64,000 nt of DNA from contig NZ_JAHCDD010000023.1 in the NCBI RefSeq assembly GCF_018413525.1, forward strand, positions 1-64,000, in the 5' to 3' direction. The position numbers were made by a program, and so were the translations under genes. Below the pieces are notes generated by a model. The model saw nothing but the letters and a program-made list of their open reading frames with translations. It was not told the origin of the DNA and searched no databases. Position 1 is the first letter of the stretch. The number at the start of each line of letters is the position of its first letter. Source of the stretch: Acidovorax sp. CCYZU-2555 (lineage in GTDB: Bacteria; Pseudomonadota; Gammaproteobacteria; Burkholderiales; Burkholderiaceae_C). Below are positions 7,775-18,145 of this stretch, piece by piece.

Positions 7775-10111
7775 TCAATCGGTCGTGGCTTCTTCGGGCT
7801 CGGCGGGTTCCGAGCGGCCGCGCTCCTTGCGCGGCAGCGGCTGGATGTCGAGCTGCACTTCGCCCGCTGCGCCGTTTTCGCCTTCGACCCAGTCGACGCC
7901 CAGGCGTCCACCGTCGACCAGGCGGCCGAACAGCAGTTCGTCGGCCAGCGAGCGGCGGATGGTGTCCTGGATCAGGCGCTGCATCGGACGCGCGCCCATC
8001 AGCGGATCGAAGCCGGCCTTGGCCAGGTGCTTGCGCAGCGTGTCGGTGAACGTGACGTCCACGCGCTTCTCGGCCAGCTGCGTTTCGAGCTGCAGCAGGA
8101 ACTTGTCGACCACGCGCATGATGACCTGCTCGTCGAGCGACTTGAAGCCCACGATCGCGTCCAGACGGTTGCGGAACTCGGGAGTGAACAGGCGCTTGAT
8201 GTCGCCCATTTCATCGCCGGCAGCACGCGGGTTGGTGAACCCGATGCTGGCCTTGTTCATGGTCTCGGCGCCCGCATTCGTCGTCATGATGATGATGATG
8301 TTGCGGAAGTCGGCCTTGCGTCCGTTGTTGTCCGTGAGCGTGCCGTGGTCCATGACCTGCAGCAGCACGTTGAAGATGTCCGGGTGCGCCTTCTCGATTT
8401 CATCGAGCAGCAGCACCGCGTGCGGCTTCTTCGTGATGGCTTCGGTCAGCAGGCCACCCTGGTCGAAACCGACATAGCCCGGAGGCGCACCGATCAGACG
8501 GCTCACCGCATGGCGTTCCATGTACTCCGACATGTCGAAGCGGATCAGGTCTACGCCCATGATGAACGCCAGCTGCTTGGCGGCTTCGGTCTTGCCCACG
8601 CCGGTAGGGCCGCTGAACAGGAACGAGCCGATAGGCTTGTCGCCCTTGCCCAGACCCGAACGCGCCATCTTGACGGCCGACGACAGCACTTCGAGCGCCT
8701 TGTCCTGGCCGAACACCACGCTTTTCAGGTCGCGTTCTAGCGTCTGCAGCTTGCTGCGGTCGTCGTTCGACACGTTGGCGGGCGGAATGCGCGCGATCTT
8801 CGCGACGATTTCCTCGATCTCGGCCTTGCCTATGGTCTTCTTGCGCTTGGACGCGACCAGGATGCGCTGGGCAGCACCGGCTTCGTCGATCACGTCAATG
8901 GCCTTGTCGGGCAGGTGGCGGTCGTTGATGTACTTGGCCGACAGCTCGGCCGCAGCCTGCAGCGCCGCTGCCGCGTACTTGACGTTATGGTGCTCTTCGA
9001 AGCGCGACTTCAGACCCTTGAGGATCTCGATCGTTTCCGACACCGTGGGCTCGACCACGTCGACCTTCTGGAAACGCCGCGACAGGGCTGCGTCCTTTTC
9101 GAAGATGCCGCGGTATTCGGTGAACGTCGTCGCACCGATGCACTTGAGCTGGCCGCTCGACAGCGCGGGCTTGAGCAGGTTGGACGCATCCAGCGTTCCG
9201 CCCGACGCCGCACCCGCACCGATCAGGGTGTGGATTTCGTCGATGAACAGCACCGCATTGGGTTTGTCCTTGAGCGACTTGAGCACGCCCTTGAGACGTT
9301 GCTCGAAGTCGCCGCGGTACTTGGTGCCCGCGAGCAGCGAGCCCATGTCGAGCGAATAGACCACGGCCTCGGCCAGGATCTCGGGCACGTCGCCCTGCGT
9401 GATGCGCCAGGCCAGGCCTTCGGCGATCGCGGTCTTGCCCACGCCGGCCTCACCGACCAGCAGCGGGTTGTTCTTGCGGCGACGGCACAGGATCTGGATC
9501 GTGCGCTCGACTTCGTAGTTGCGCCCGATCAGCGGATCGATCTTGCCTTCTTTCGCGGCCTGGTTCAGGTTGAGCGTGAACTGCTCCAGCGGCGAGGCCT
9601 TTTCCTGGCGCTCGCTGTTGCCGCCCTCTTCGCTTTCGGCCTGGCCTTCGGACTTGGCAGCCTCTGGCGGTTCGCTCTTCTTGATGCCGTGGGCAATGAA
9701 ATTGACCACATCAAGACGTGTCACGCCCTGCTGGTGCAGGTAGTACACGGCATGCGAATCCTTCTCGCCGAAGATCGCCACCAGCACGTTCGCGCCGTTG
9801 ACTTCCTTCTTGCCATTGCCCGTGGATTGCACGTGCATGATGGCGCGCTGGATCACCCGCTGGAAACCCAGCGTGGGTTGGGTGTCGACTTCGTCGCTAC
9901 CCGCGACCTGCGGCGTGTTGTCCTTGATGAAGTTGGACAGCGAGGCGCGCAAATCGTCAATGCTCGCCGAGCAGGCGCGCAACACTTCGGCAGCACTGGG
10001 GTTGTCGAGCAGCGCGAGCAGAAGGTGTTCCACGGTGATGAATTCGTGGCGCTGCTGACGGGCCTCGACAAAGGCCATGTGCAAGCTGACTTCCAGTTCC
10101 TGGGCAATCAT
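7775..10111 (-). CDS. clpA: ATP-dependent Clp protease ATP-binding subunit ClpA
   Basis: This 778-residue AAA+ unfoldase feeds substrates to ClpP. It has the N-terminal Clp repeat domain (residues 1-140), a first AAA module with GEAGVGKT and a Walker B at [10 protein letters not shown], and a second module with GPTGVGKT and [12 protein letters not shown]. The linker between them lacks the long coiled-coil middle domain of ClpB, which fits ClpA. A charged, low-conservation stretch near 145-170 separates the N-domain. ATG at 10111 follows AAGGAG. It is 60 bp downstream of clpS, the usual adaptor-unfoldase pairing, and ends in a strong terminator. Confidence 0.97.
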   Translation of the reverse strand: MIAQELEVSLHMAFVEARQQRHEFITVEHLLLALLDNPSAAEVLRACSASIDDLRASLSNFIKDNTPQVAGSDEVDTQPTLGFQRVIQRAIMHVQSTGNGKKEVNGANVLVAIFGEKDSHAVYYLHQQGVTRLDVVNFIAHGIKKSEPPEAAKSEGQAESEEGGNSERQEKASPLEQFTLNLNQAAKEGKIDPLIGRNYEVERTIQILCRRRKNNPLLVGEAGVGKTAIAEGLAWRITQGDVPEILAEAVVYSLDMGSLLAGTKYRGDFEQRLKGVLKSLKDKPNAVLFIDEIHTLIGAGAASGGTLDASNLLKPALSSGQLKCIGATTFTEYRGIFEKDAALSRRFQKVDVVEPTVSETIEILKGLKSRFEEHHNVKYAAAALQAAAELSAKYINDRHLPDKAIDVIDEAGAAQRILVASKRKKTIGKAEIEEIVAKIARIPPANVSNDDRSKLQTLERDLKSVVFGQDKALEVLSSAVKMARSGLGKGDKPIGSFLFSGPTGVGKTEAAKQLAFIMGVDLIRFDMSEYMERHAVSRLIGAPPGYVGFDQGGLLTEAITKKPHAVLLLDEIEKAHPDIFNVLLQVMDHGTLTDNNGRKADFRNIIIIMTTNAGAETMNKASIGFTNPRAAGDEMGDIKRLFTPEFRNRLDAIVGFKSLDEQVIMRVVDKFLLQLETQLAEKRVDVTFTDTLRKHLAKAGFDPLMGARPMQRLIQDTIRRSLADELLFGRLVDGGRLGVDWVEGENGAAGEVQLDIQPLPRKERGRSEPAEPEEATTD

Positions 10112-10171
10112 GAGAGGACTCCTTTTGGCTTGCGTGATTTCATTATGGAGATAAATCGGGGCGGTTGCAGC

Positions 10172-10528
10172 TTATTCAACAGGCTCCAACGTTGCCTGTA
10201 GTGGATGACCCGCTTTCAACGCGGCCTGATGCACCTGATCTACCTTGGTGGCGGCGATGTCGCGCGGAAAAACTCCGCAGATGCCGCGGCCGTCGAGATG
10301 GATCTTGAGCATGATCTGGGTCGCGGTTTCCCGGTCCTTGCTGAACAGTTCCTGGAGCACGGCGATGACGAATTCCATCGGCGTGTAGTCATCATTGAGC
10401 ATGACGACCTGGTACATCTTGGGTGGCTGCACACGCTGCGCGCGCCGCTCCATTACGACCGAACCAGCGTCATCTACGCCTGGCCCCTCCGGGGGCTTTG
10501 GTGGAATGGAAGGGGGTTGTGTTGCCAT
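10172..10528 (-). CDS. clpS: ATP-dependent Clp protease adaptor ClpS
   Basis: This 118-residue adaptor hands N-end-rule substrates to ClpA. The core [20 protein letters not shown] is the ClpS signature, and the MxxDDxTPxxFV pocket residues are present. The Pro-rich first 35 residues are the flexible tail that enters ClpA. The gene precedes clpA by 60 bp on the same strand. ATG at 10528 has only a weak ribosome site, but the length fits the family. Confidence 0.97.
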   Translation of the reverse strand: MATQPPSIPPKPPEGPGVDDAGSVVMERRAQRVQPPKMYQVVMLNDDYTPMEFVIAVLQELFSKDRETATQIMLKIHLDGRGICGVFPRDIAATKVDQVHQAALKAGHPLQATLEPVE

Positions 10529-10644
10529 GAATTCATTCTAGCGAGCCACACAGGCTCTTTTGTCTTCGCAGATGGGAAGGGAAACACCAATTTCAAGCCT
10601 GCACGTGTGGCATTTTCCACAAGTTGCGTGCAAACCCGCTTTTT

Positions 10645-13600
10645 TCATTCGTAGATCACCGTTGCATGGCCGCTGCCCGCCTGCGCCGTCCAGGCCGCGA
10701 GCGCGGCGTCGCTGGGGTAAAAACGGCTGCTGTCGCCCAGTTGCAACTCCGCAACGGCCGCGCCCTGCGGCGCCTCGCAGCGCAGGCCCAGGCGCACGCG
10801 CAGGCCATGCACCACGGGCTCGGCCTGCTCGTGCTCCACCCGGCGCGCGGGGAAATCGCCCAGCACGCGCAGCACATCGGGCATGACTTCGCCCACGCTG
10901 ACCTGCAGATAGCGCCCGAACTTGCAGCGCGCGTCCGACAGGCTCCACAACTGCTGCACTTTCATGCGCAGGCCGCCGCTGAAGTGGTCGAGCTGCAGCC
11001 GGCCGCTGACGACGACGAACTCGTCGTCCTTGAGCAACTCCTTGTGCGCGTTGAGCACGGCTTCGTCGGCCGAGGCTTCGATCACGCCCGACTTGTCGTC
11101 GATCTTGAACAGCCCCAGGCGGCCGCGCTGGCCCGTGATGGCGCGGAAGTCGCTGATGATGCCGGCCATGACCTGGGGCTCGCGGCTGTCGCGCATCTCC
11201 TCGATGCGCGTGCGCACGAAGCGCCGCACCTCGGTCTCGACTTCATCGAACAGATGGCCCGAAAGGTAATAGCCGACAGCCGTCTTTTCGAGTGTGAGCC
11301 GCTCCTTGATGCCCCAGGGCATGCGCTCGGCGAGTTCGGGCTCCTGCGTGCTCGAGCCCACGGCGTCGTCGCCCATCATGTCGAACAGGCCGCCCTGGTT
11401 GGCGTTGGCATGCGTGGCATTGGCGAACTCGAACGCGGTGTCGATGGACGCGACCAGCGACGCCCGGTTCTGGTGAATGGCGTCGAACGCGCCGGCCTTG
11501 ATCAACGCTTCGAGCGTGCGCTTGTTCAGGCGCGTGCGATCGACGCGCAGGCAGAAATCGAACAGGCTCTTGAACGGCCCCTTTTCCGTGCCGCGCGGGC
11601 CCGTGCCCGTGCCTTCGCGCGCGGCGACGATGGCCTCGATGGCCGCCTGCCCGCCGCCCTTGACGGCGCCCAGGCCGTAGCGGATCACCTTGTCGGTGAC
11701 CGGCTCGAAGCGGTGGCGGCCGCGGTTCACGTCCGGCGGCTCGAACGTCAGGCCCATTTTCAGCGCGTCTTCATAGAGCACCTTGAGCTTGTCGGTGTCG
11801 TCCATTTCCACGGTCATATTCGCGCAGAAGAACTCGGCCGTGTAGTGCACCTTGAGCCAGCCGGTGTGATAGGCCAGCAACGAGTAGGCGGCGGCGTGCG
11901 ACTTGTTGAAGCCGTAGCCCGCGAACTTCTCCATCAGGTCAAAGACTTCGTCGGCCTTTTCCTGGTTCAGTCCGTTCTTGGAAGCACCTTCGCGGAACAG
12001 CTCGCGGTGCTTGGCCATCTCGTCGGCCTTCTTCTTGCCCATGGCGCGGCGCAAGAGATCGGCGCCGCCCAGCGAGTAGCCGCCCAGCACCTGGGCGGTC
12101 TGCATCACCTGCTCCTGGTAGACCATGATGCCGTAGGTCTCGGCCAGCACCTTCTCGACCATGGGGTGCGGGTACTCGACGACTTCACGGCCGTGCTTGC
12201 GCGCCACGAAGCTGGGAATCAGGTCCATGGGACCGGGGCGGTAGAGCGCGTTGAGCGCGATCAGGTCTTCCAGGCGGCTGGGCTTGGCGTCGCGCAGCAT
12301 GCCCTGCATGCCGCGGCTTTCAAACTGGAACACCGCTTCCGTCTTGCCTTCGGAGAACAGCTTGTAGGTGGGGTGGTCGTCGAGCGGAATGCGCTCGTAG
12401 GCGAAGTTTTCCTGGCCCTTGTGGCGCGCCATGATGAATTCGCGCGCGATTTCCAGGATGGTCAGCGTGGCCAGGCCCAAGAAGTCGAACTTCACCAGAC
12501 CGATGTCTTCGACGTCGTCCTTGTCGAACTGGCTCACGGCCGAGTCGCTGCCCGGCTGCTGGTAGAGCGGACAGAAGTCGGCGAGCCGGCCCGGCGCGAT
12601 CACCACGCCGCCCGCGTGCATGCCGATATTGCGCGTCATGCCTTCGAGGCGCTGGGCCATCTCGATCAGCGTCTTGACGTCTTCTTCCTTCTCTATGCGC
12701 TCGGCGAGCAGCGGCTCGGCCTCGATCGCATAGGTGTACTTGTCGCCTTCCTTTTTCGGATTGGGCGGGTACTTGAGCGTGACATGCAGGCCCGGCTTGT
12801 TCGGGATCAGCTTGGAGATGCCGTCGCAGAACGTATAGCTCATGTCGAGCGTGCGGCCCACGTCGCGGATCGCCGCGCGCGCGGCCATGGTGCCGAAGGT
12901 CGCGATCTGGCTCACGGCGTCGCGGCCGTAGCGCTGCTTGACGTAGTCGATCACGCGGTCGCGGTTGGACTGGCAGAAATCGATGTCGAAGTCGGGCATC
13001 GACACGCGTTCCGGGTTCAGGAAGCGCTCGAACAGCAGGTTGTATTCCAGCGGGTCCAGATCGGTGATGTTGAGCACATAGGCCACGAGCGAGCCCGCGC
13101 CCGATCCGCGGCCCGGCCCGACGGGGCAGCCGTTGTTCTTGGCCCACTTGATGAAGTCGCCCACGATCAGGAAGTAGCCCGGAAACCCCATCTTCAAAAT
13201 GGTGTTCAGCTCGAACTCGAGCCGCTCGACGTAGCGCGCGCGCTGCGCGTCGCGCTTGGCGACGTCGGGATAGAGCAGCGCCAGCCGCACTTCGAGGCCG
13301 TCGAACGACTCCTGGCGGAAGAACGACTCCATCGTCATGCCTTCGGGCACGGGGAAATTGGGCAGCTGCGGCGCGCCCAGCACCAGGGTCAAGCTGCAGC
13401 GGCGCGCGATTTCCACGCTGTTTTGCAGCGCCGACGGCAGGTCGGCGAACAGCGCCTCCATTTCGGCCTGGGTCTTGAAGTGCTGCTCGCGCGTGAAGCG
13501 GCGCACGCGCTTGGGATTGCCCAGAATTTCGCCTTCGGCGATGCACACCCGCGCTTCGTGCGATTCGTAGTCGTCGGGTCCGAAGAACTGGATGGGGTGG

Positions 13601-14181
13601 GTCGCGACCACGGGCAGGTTCAGGCGCGCGGCCAGCTGCACCGCGGCCAGCACATGGGCTTCGTCGTCGGCGCGGCCCGCACGTTGCAACTCGATGTAAA
13701 AGCGATGCGGAAACATTGCTGCCAGGCGCAACGCCTGGTTGGCCGCACCCGCCGTGTCGCCGCGCATCAGCGCCTGGCCCACGGGGCCGGCCTGGGCGCC
13801 GGCCAGCACGATCAGGCCTTCGCCCAGTTCCTGCAGCCATTCCCAGGTGTAGACCGCCTGGGATTTGACGACATTGCGCGTCCAGCCCCGGGCCAACAGT
13901 TCGCAGAGGTTGTGGTAACCGGCCTTGTTCTGCACCAGCAGGATCACGCGCGAAGTCGCCGCGCCGTCCTCGCCTTCGAGCTGGATTTCGGTGCCGAGCA
14001 CGGGCTTGACGCCCTTGCCCCGGCCTTCCTTGTAGAACTTGATGGCGCCGAACATATTGTTGTAGTCGGTCATCGCCATCGCGGCCTGCCCGTCTGCAGC
14101 GGCTGCCTTGATGATGGAATTGATACGGGTGGTTCCGTCGACGACGGAAAACTCGGAGTGCAGGCGCAAATGAACAAACAT
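10645..14181 (-). CDS. dnaE: DNA polymerase III alpha subunit
   Basis: The replicative polymerase subunit of about 1178 residues. The N-terminal PHP domain begins HLRLHSEFSVVDG. The palm carries the catalytic pair in SMPDFDIDFCQSNRDRVIDY near residue 400, preceded by the glycine-rich PVGPGRGSGAGSLVAYVL. A helix-hairpin-helix/OB-fold region and C-terminal tail follow. I start at the ATG at 14181 because family members begin MFVHLRLH; ATG at 14190 and GTG at 14208 are also open and none has a good ribosome site. It is divergent from bamD across about 200 bp. Confidence 0.97.
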   Translation of the reverse strand: MFVHLRLHSEFSVVDGTTRINSIIKAAAADGQAAMAMTDYNNMFGAIKFYKEGRGKGVKPVLGTEIQLEGEDGAATSRVILLVQNKAGYHNLCELLARGWTRNVVKSQAVYTWEWLQELGEGLIVLAGAQAGPVGQALMRGDTAGAANQALRLAAMFPHRFYIELQRAGRADDEAHVLAAVQLAARLNLPVVATHPIQFFGPDDYESHEARVCIAEGEILGNPKRVRRFTREQHFKTQAEMEALFADLPSALQNSVEIARRCSLTLVLGAPQLPNFPVPEGMTMESFFRQESFDGLEVRLALLYPDVAKRDAQRARYVERLEFELNTILKMGFPGYFLIVGDFIKWAKNNGCPVGPGRGSGAGSLVAYVLNITDLDPLEYNLLFERFLNPERVSMPDFDIDFCQSNRDRVIDYVKQRYGRDAVSQIATFGTMAARAAIRDVGRTLDMSYTFCDGISKLIPNKPGLHVTLKYPPNPKKEGDKYTYAIEAEPLLAERIEKEEDVKTLIEMAQRLEGMTRNIGMHAGGVVIAPGRLADFCPLYQQPGSDSAVSQFDKDDVEDIGLVKFDFLGLATLTILEIAREFIMARHKGQENFAYERIPLDDHPTYKLFSEGKTEAVFQFESRGMQGMLRDAKPSRLEDLIALNALYRPGPMDLIPSFVARKHGREVVEYPHPMVEKVLAETYGIMVYQEQVMQTAQVLGGYSLGGADLLRRAMGKKKADEMAKHRELFREGASKNGLNQEKADEVFDLMEKFAGYGFNKSHAAAYSLLAYHTGWLKVHYTAEFFCANMTVEMDDTDKLKVLYEDALKMGLTFEPPDVNRGRHRFEPVTDKVIRYGLGAVKGGGQAAIEAIVAAREGTGTGPRGTEKGPFKSLFDFCLRVDRTRLNKRTLEALIKAGAFDAIHQNRASLVASIDTAFEFANATHANANQGGLFDMMGDDAVGSSTQEPELAERMPWGIKERLTLEKTAVGYYLSGHLFDEVETEVRRFVRTRIEEMRDSREPQVMAGIISDFRAITGQRGRLGLFKIDDKSGVIEASADEAVLNAHKELLKDDEFVVVSGRLQLDHFSGGLRMKVQQLWSLSDARCKFGRYLQVSVGEVMPDVLRVLGDFPARRVEHEQAEPVVHGLRVRLGLRCEAPQGAAVAELQLGDSSRFYPSDAALAAWTAQAGSGHATVIYE

Positions 14182-14313
14182 GGGCAGCATTGTAGAAAGG
14201 CCGGACACCGGACGGACAAAGCGGGCACCCGCAGGCCCCGCGCGGCGCGGGCCTTTGCGGCCATTACAATGCGGTTTCTAGCGCGTTTTCTTTTCAATGC
14301 CTGCCGTGGGGCA

Positions 14314-14326
14314 CCCTTCGACAGGG
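14314..14326. repeat. Short REP-like hairpin upstream of bamD
   Basis: cccttcgacaggg forms a 4-bp stem over the TTCGACAGG-type core that also occurs in the 4683 element (ttcgacaagctca). It is probably a fragment of the same dispersed repeat class and lies 64 bp before the bamD ATG. Confidence 0.3.
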
Positions 14327-14389
14327 TGAACGGATCACTCAGTGCGAAAACGCTACAGCCTGCCCTTTATTGCCAGAAAGCTTCCTGCC

Positions 14390-15190
14390 ATGCTGCGTTT
14401 GTCCTCGCCTCTTCTTCCTGCCGTGCTCGCTGCGGGCTTGCTGGCGGCTTGTTCCAGCACCCAGGAAGATCCAACGGCCAAGTGGACTCCCGACCGGATC
14501 TACACCGAAGCACGCGACGAAGTCTCGGCCGGTGCGTTCGACAAGGCCGTGCCGCTGTTCGAAAAGCTCGAAGGCCGCGCCGCCGGCACGCCGCTGGCCC
14601 AGCAGGCCCAGCTCGAGAAAGCCTATGCCCAGTACAAGGCCGGGGAAAAGGCCCAGGCCCAGGCCACGCTGGACCGCTTCCTCAAGCTGCACCCCGCGAG
14701 CCCGGCCACCGACTACGCGCTCTACCTCAAGGGCCTGGTCAACTTCAACGACAACCTGGGCATGTTTGCCTGGATCTCGCGCCAGGACCTGTCCGAGCGT
14801 GACCAGCAGGCGGCCAAGGATTCGTACGAGTCGTTCCGCGCGGTCGTGACGCGCTTTCCCGAGTCCAAGTACGCCAACGATTCGCGCCAGCGCATGACCT
14901 ATATCGTCAACTCGCTGGCCCAGTACGAAGTGCATGTCGCGCGCTACTACTACGAGCGCGGCGCCTATGTGGCCGCGATCGGCCGCGCCCAGACCGCGCT
15001 GTCCGAGTACGAAGGCGTGCCCGCGGTGCGCGAAGCGCTGCAGATCCTGATCAAGTCGTATGACGCATTGGGCATGACCCAGCTGCGCGACGACAGCAAG
15101 CGCGTGCTGGATACCACCTTCCCCGAAGGCGCGGCATCCGGCACGGCCGGCGTCACGCCGAAGTCGAGTCCCTGGTGGAAGCTCTGGTAA
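14390..15190 (+). CDS. bamD: Outer-membrane assembly lipoprotein BamD
   Basis: The essential lipoprotein of the Bam complex that inserts beta-barrels in the outer membrane. From ATG at 14390 it is 266 residues with a lipoprotein signal ending LLAAC (Cys 21), followed by TPR-type helices: TEARDEVSAGAFDKAV, LEKAYAQYKAGEKAQ, and DYALYLKGLVNFN. A GTG at 14342 would add 16 residues before the signal peptide and is less likely. AGAAAG lies about 9 bp upstream. Its last 38 bp overlap the 3' end of the convergent DinG gene. Confidence 0.95.
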   Translation: MLRLSSPLLPAVLAAGLLAACSSTQEDPTAKWTPDRIYTEARDEVSAGAFDKAVPLFEKLEGRAAGTPLAQQAQLEKAYAQYKAGEKAQAQATLDRFLKLHPASPATDYALYLKGLVNFNDNLGMFAWISRQDLSERDQQAAKDSYESFRAVVTRFPESKYANDSRQRMTYIVNSLAQYEVHVARYYYERGAYVAAIGRAQTALSEYEGVPAVREALQILIKSYDALGMTQLRDDSKRVLDTTFPEGAASGTAGVTPKSSPWWKLW

Positions 15191-17252
15191 GCGCCAGCGC
15201 GGCCAGCGCCGCGTCGTAATCCACCGCGGTCTTGAGCCGGCGCATGGGCGGCAAGGCCGCGAGCAGGCGCCGGCCGTACGGCTTGGCGACCAGGCGCGTG
15301 TCGGCAATGACCAGCACCCCCTGGTCGGTTTCGCGCCGAATCAGCCGGCCCGCGCCCTGCTTCAAGGCCATGGCCGCCTCGGGCAGCATGTAGTCGCGAA
15401 ACGCGCTGCGCCCCACGGCTTCGAGCTGCTGCGAGCGCGCCTCGACCAGCGGATCATCGGGTGGCGGAAACGGCAGCTTGTCGATCACCACCAGCTCGAG
15501 CGCATCGCCGGGCATGTCTACCCCTTCCCAGAATGTCGCCGATGCCACCAGGATGCAGCCTTTGCCGCCGCCTTCGGAGCCGGTGCGAAAGCGTTCCAGC
15601 AACAGCTGTTTCGGCGCCTGGCCCTGGACCAGCACTTCCAGGTCTGAAAACAGTCCGAACTGCGCCTGCAAGGCCGCGCCTATCACCTGCAAGGCCTTGG
15701 TCGTCGTGGTCAGCACCAGCGTGCGCCCGCCCAGCACTTCGGCCGAGCGCTGCACCAGCGCCGCGACTTCGGCGCTGTGCGTGGGCGTGCCGGGCGCGGG
15801 AAACTCAAGGGGCACATAAACAGCCGCCTGCTGCGCATAGTCGAACGGGCTGTCGACACGCAGGATGCGCGCGTCGCGCAGGCCGCAGGGCTCGGTGAAC
15901 CAGCTCAGTTCGGCGTCGTCGCCCAGCGTCGCCGAGGTGAATATCCAGGCGTCCGGGCGTCCGGCGTCCGGGCGTCCGGCATCCGGGCGTCCGGCGTCCG
16001 GGCGTCCCGCAGCCGCGCTGGCCGCGGCCTCGCCCGGCGTCTCGCTTTCCTGCAGCAGGCGCGTGCGCACGATGCGCGCAATGCTCAGCGGCGATTCGAT
16101 CATGCGCAAATGGCGGCTGCCGATATCGAGCCAGCGCACGGTGTCGTCGCTGCTGGCGCGGCCAAACAGCGCCAGACGGCGCAGCAGCGCTTCGCCACGC
16201 GCATAGAGCTGGCGCAGCTCGGCCGCCATTTCCTCGACACCGCCGAGCGCGACCAGCGCCGCATGCAAGGCCTGGCCCAGCGCCGAGAAGGCGCCCGACC
16301 AGACGCGCGCGTCCAGACCGTCGGGCACGGCGCCGAGCCAGCGCAGGCGCTCGCCCACGGCCGCACGCCCGACCGCCAGGCGCAGATCGCGCACCGTGCG
16401 CTCGAGGTCGGCGCTCAGCTGCATCCAGTCGCCCATGCCGCGCGCATGCTCCAGCGTCTGCGCGAGAAAATCGCGCCCATAGCCTTGCAGCTGGGCCGTG
16501 CCCACGAGCGTGCCCGCGAACTGGATGCCGGTTTCGTTGAGCTGGTGGGCTTCATCGAACACCACCACGCCCACCGACGGCAGCAGTTGCGCCACGCCCG
16601 ATTCACGCACTTCGAGATCGGCAAAGAACAGATGGTGGTTGACGACCACCACATCGGCGGCCAGCGCCGCGCGCCGCGCGACGTTGAGATGACAGGGTTC
16701 GAACTGCGGACAGGCGCTGCCCAGGCAGTTGTCGCGCGTCGACGTGACCAGCGGCCAGACCGGCGAGTCTTCGCTCACGGCCGACAGCTCGGCGAGATCG
16801 CCGGTGCGCGTGACGCGCGCCCACTCCTCGACGCGCGCCAGCGTGCGCAGCAGCTGCGGGTCCTGCGGCGCACCGCGTCCCTGACGCGCCTGGCCCAGGT
16901 GGTGCTGGCACAGATAGCTGGGCCGGCCCTTGAGCTGGGCCGTGCGCAGCGGCAGACCCAGCATGCGGGTCAGGCTGGGCAGATCGCGTGAGAAAAGTTG
17001 GTCCTGCAAGGCCTTGGTGGCGGTGGAAATCAGCACGCGCTGGCCGCTGAGCAGCGCCGGCACGAGATAGGAATAGGTCTTGCCCACGCCCGTGCCGGCC
17101 TCGACCACCAGCACACCGCCGTCGGCAATGGTTTCAGCGACCGCGAGCGCCATTTCAGTCTGCCCGCTGCGTGGGCGGAAATGCGGCTGCGCCTGGGCAA
17201 TCACTCCACCTTCCGAGAAAGCCGCTTGCACGGCGGAAAAATAATCGTTCAC
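15153..17252 (-). CDS. dinG: DinG/YoaA-type Fe-S DNA helicase
   Basis: This 699-residue XPD-like superfamily 2 helicase unwinds DNA 5' to 3'. Walker A is AGTGVGKTYSYL near residue 55, and the DEAH box is VFDEAHQLNETG. Four Cys in SYLC, NCLG, SACP and EPC can hold the iron-sulfur cluster. Helicase motifs TSATLGD and QGAGRLIRRETDQGVLVI are in the C-terminal half. An in-frame tandem run of GRPDA lies just before TSATLGD. The start is GTG at 17252, overlapping the stop of the upstream hydrolase by 4 bp. The convergent 3' end overlaps bamD by 38 bp. Confidence 0.93.
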   Translation of the reverse strand: MNDYFSAVQAAFSEGGVIAQAQPHFRPRSGQTEMALAVAETIADGGVLVVEAGTGVGKTYSYLVPALLSGQRVLISTATKALQDQLFSRDLPSLTRMLGLPLRTAQLKGRPSYLCQHHLGQARQGRGAPQDPQLLRTLARVEEWARVTRTGDLAELSAVSEDSPVWPLVTSTRDNCLGSACPQFEPCHLNVARRAALAADVVVVNHHLFFADLEVRESGVAQLLPSVGVVVFDEAHQLNETGIQFAGTLVGTAQLQGYGRDFLAQTLEHARGMGDWMQLSADLERTVRDLRLAVGRAAVGERLRWLGAVPDGLDARVWSGAFSALGQALHAALVALGGVEEMAAELRQLYARGEALLRRLALFGRASSDDTVRWLDIGSRHLRMIESPLSIARIVRTRLLQESETPGEAAASAAAGRPDAGRPDAGRPDAGRPDAWIFTSATLGDDAELSWFTEPCGLRDARILRVDSPFDYAQQAAVYVPLEFPAPGTPTHSAEVAALVQRSAEVLGGRTLVLTTTTKALQVIGAALQAQFGLFSDLEVLVQGQAPKQLLLERFRTGSEGGGKGCILVASATFWEGVDMPGDALELVVIDKLPFPPPDDPLVEARSQQLEAVGRSAFRDYMLPEAAMALKQGAGRLIRRETDQGVLVIADTRLVAKPYGRRLLAALPPMRRLKTAVDYDAALAALALTRASTRDSTSA
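15949..16008 (-). repeat. 4 x 15-bp in-frame tandem repeat inside the dinG-type gene
   Basis: Four near-identical units of gcgtccgggcgtccg lie head to tail, with one A for G in the third and a C for G at the end of the fourth. They encode four GRPDA units in the helicase. A 15-bp unit keeps the frame whatever the copy number, so slippage could change length without breaking the gene. Confidence 0.9.
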
Positions 17253-18145
17253 GCCGCTCCTGGAACCGTTTCAGACTTCACATCAGCGAGGATTTTAAAA
17301 GCTTCCCGCGTGGGGTCGATGTGCATGGACTCTGCGGCCCACAGCGCACAGACCGCGCCTGCCTGGGCATAGACCGCGATCTGGCTGCCCGGCCCCGCCC
17401 CCGAATGGCCCAGCGGGTGCTGTTCGACGCCATGGGCGTGCAGCATCAGTCCCAGCCCATAGGCGGGATCGGGGTGCAGCGCGCAGCGGTGCTCGGGCAG
17501 CGCCCGGCTCTCGCACATCTGCGCCAGGGTGTCGGCCTGCAGCAGCCTGCCGTGCACCAGCGCCGCCAGCAGGCGCGCCGCATCGAGTGCCGTGCCGGTC
17601 ACCAGGCCGTGGTAGACCCAGCCCGGGTGGTAGCTCGGCGCATCGCCCATGTTCACTTCCGCCAGATCGGGCGGCAGGCGCGCAAGCCGCGCGGTCGTCA
17701 GTCCTGCGGGCTGGAACACGCAGGTATTGAGCGCCTCCGCGAGGCCCAGGCCCATCGCCTGGGCGATCTGCCGGCCCACATACAAGTAGCCCACATTGGA
17801 GTAGCGCCAGACTTCGCCGGGCGTGCCGCGCGACGACCGCACATCGACGCGGTCGAGCAGTTGCTCCACCGACCACGGCGAACGGCCCGCGGCGACATCG
17901 CCCTGGTATTGCGCTATCAGCCCGTAATCGGCCAGGCCCGCCTCATGGCGCAGCAGCTGGCGCAGGTTGAAGCGCTCCCCGGCGACGGGCGTGTCGAGAC
18001 ACAGCATGCCATCTTCGACCAGGCGCAGCGCGCCTATCGCCAGCACGGTCTTGGTGAAGCTCCACCAGGGCACGGGGCCGGTGTCGCCGCGCAGCGTGGG
18101 CGGGCCGGAAGAATCGATCAGGGCGAGGGATTGGGTTGCAGGCAT
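17249..18145 (-). CDS. Serine hydrolase of the beta-lactamase/esterase family
   Basis: From ATG at 18145 this is 298 residues, with class C-type landmarks: SFTK (the SxxK nucleophile), YSN (YxN) and LGHSG in place of KTG. No export signal is seen, so it is more likely a cytoplasmic esterase or peptidase than a resistance enzyme. The frame stays open upstream to 18418, but that part is Arg- and Pro-rich and not family-like. GGAA lies close before the ATG. Its stop overlaps the GTG of the helicase gene by 4 bp (GTGA), so the two are translationally coupled. The substrate is unknown. Confidence 0.82.
   Translation of the reverse strand: MPATQSLALIDSSGPPTLRGDTGPVPWWSFTKTVLAIGALRLVEDGMLCLDTPVAGERFNLRQLLRHEAGLADYGLIAQYQGDVAAGRSPWSVEQLLDRVDVRSSRGTPGEVWRYSNVGYLYVGRQIAQAMGLGLAEALNTCVFQPAGLTTARLARLPPDLAEVNMGDAPSYHPGWVYHGLVTGTALDAARLLAALVHGRLLQADTLAQMCESRALPEHRCALHPDPAYGLGLMLHAHGVEQHPLGHSGAGPGSQIAVYAQAGAVCALWAAESMHIDPTREAFKILADVKSETVPGAA

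Noticed and set aside
10624-14802. Plus-strand frame over dnaE running into bamD
   Set aside because: Antisense to dnaE; only the bamD frame at the end is real and is in another register.
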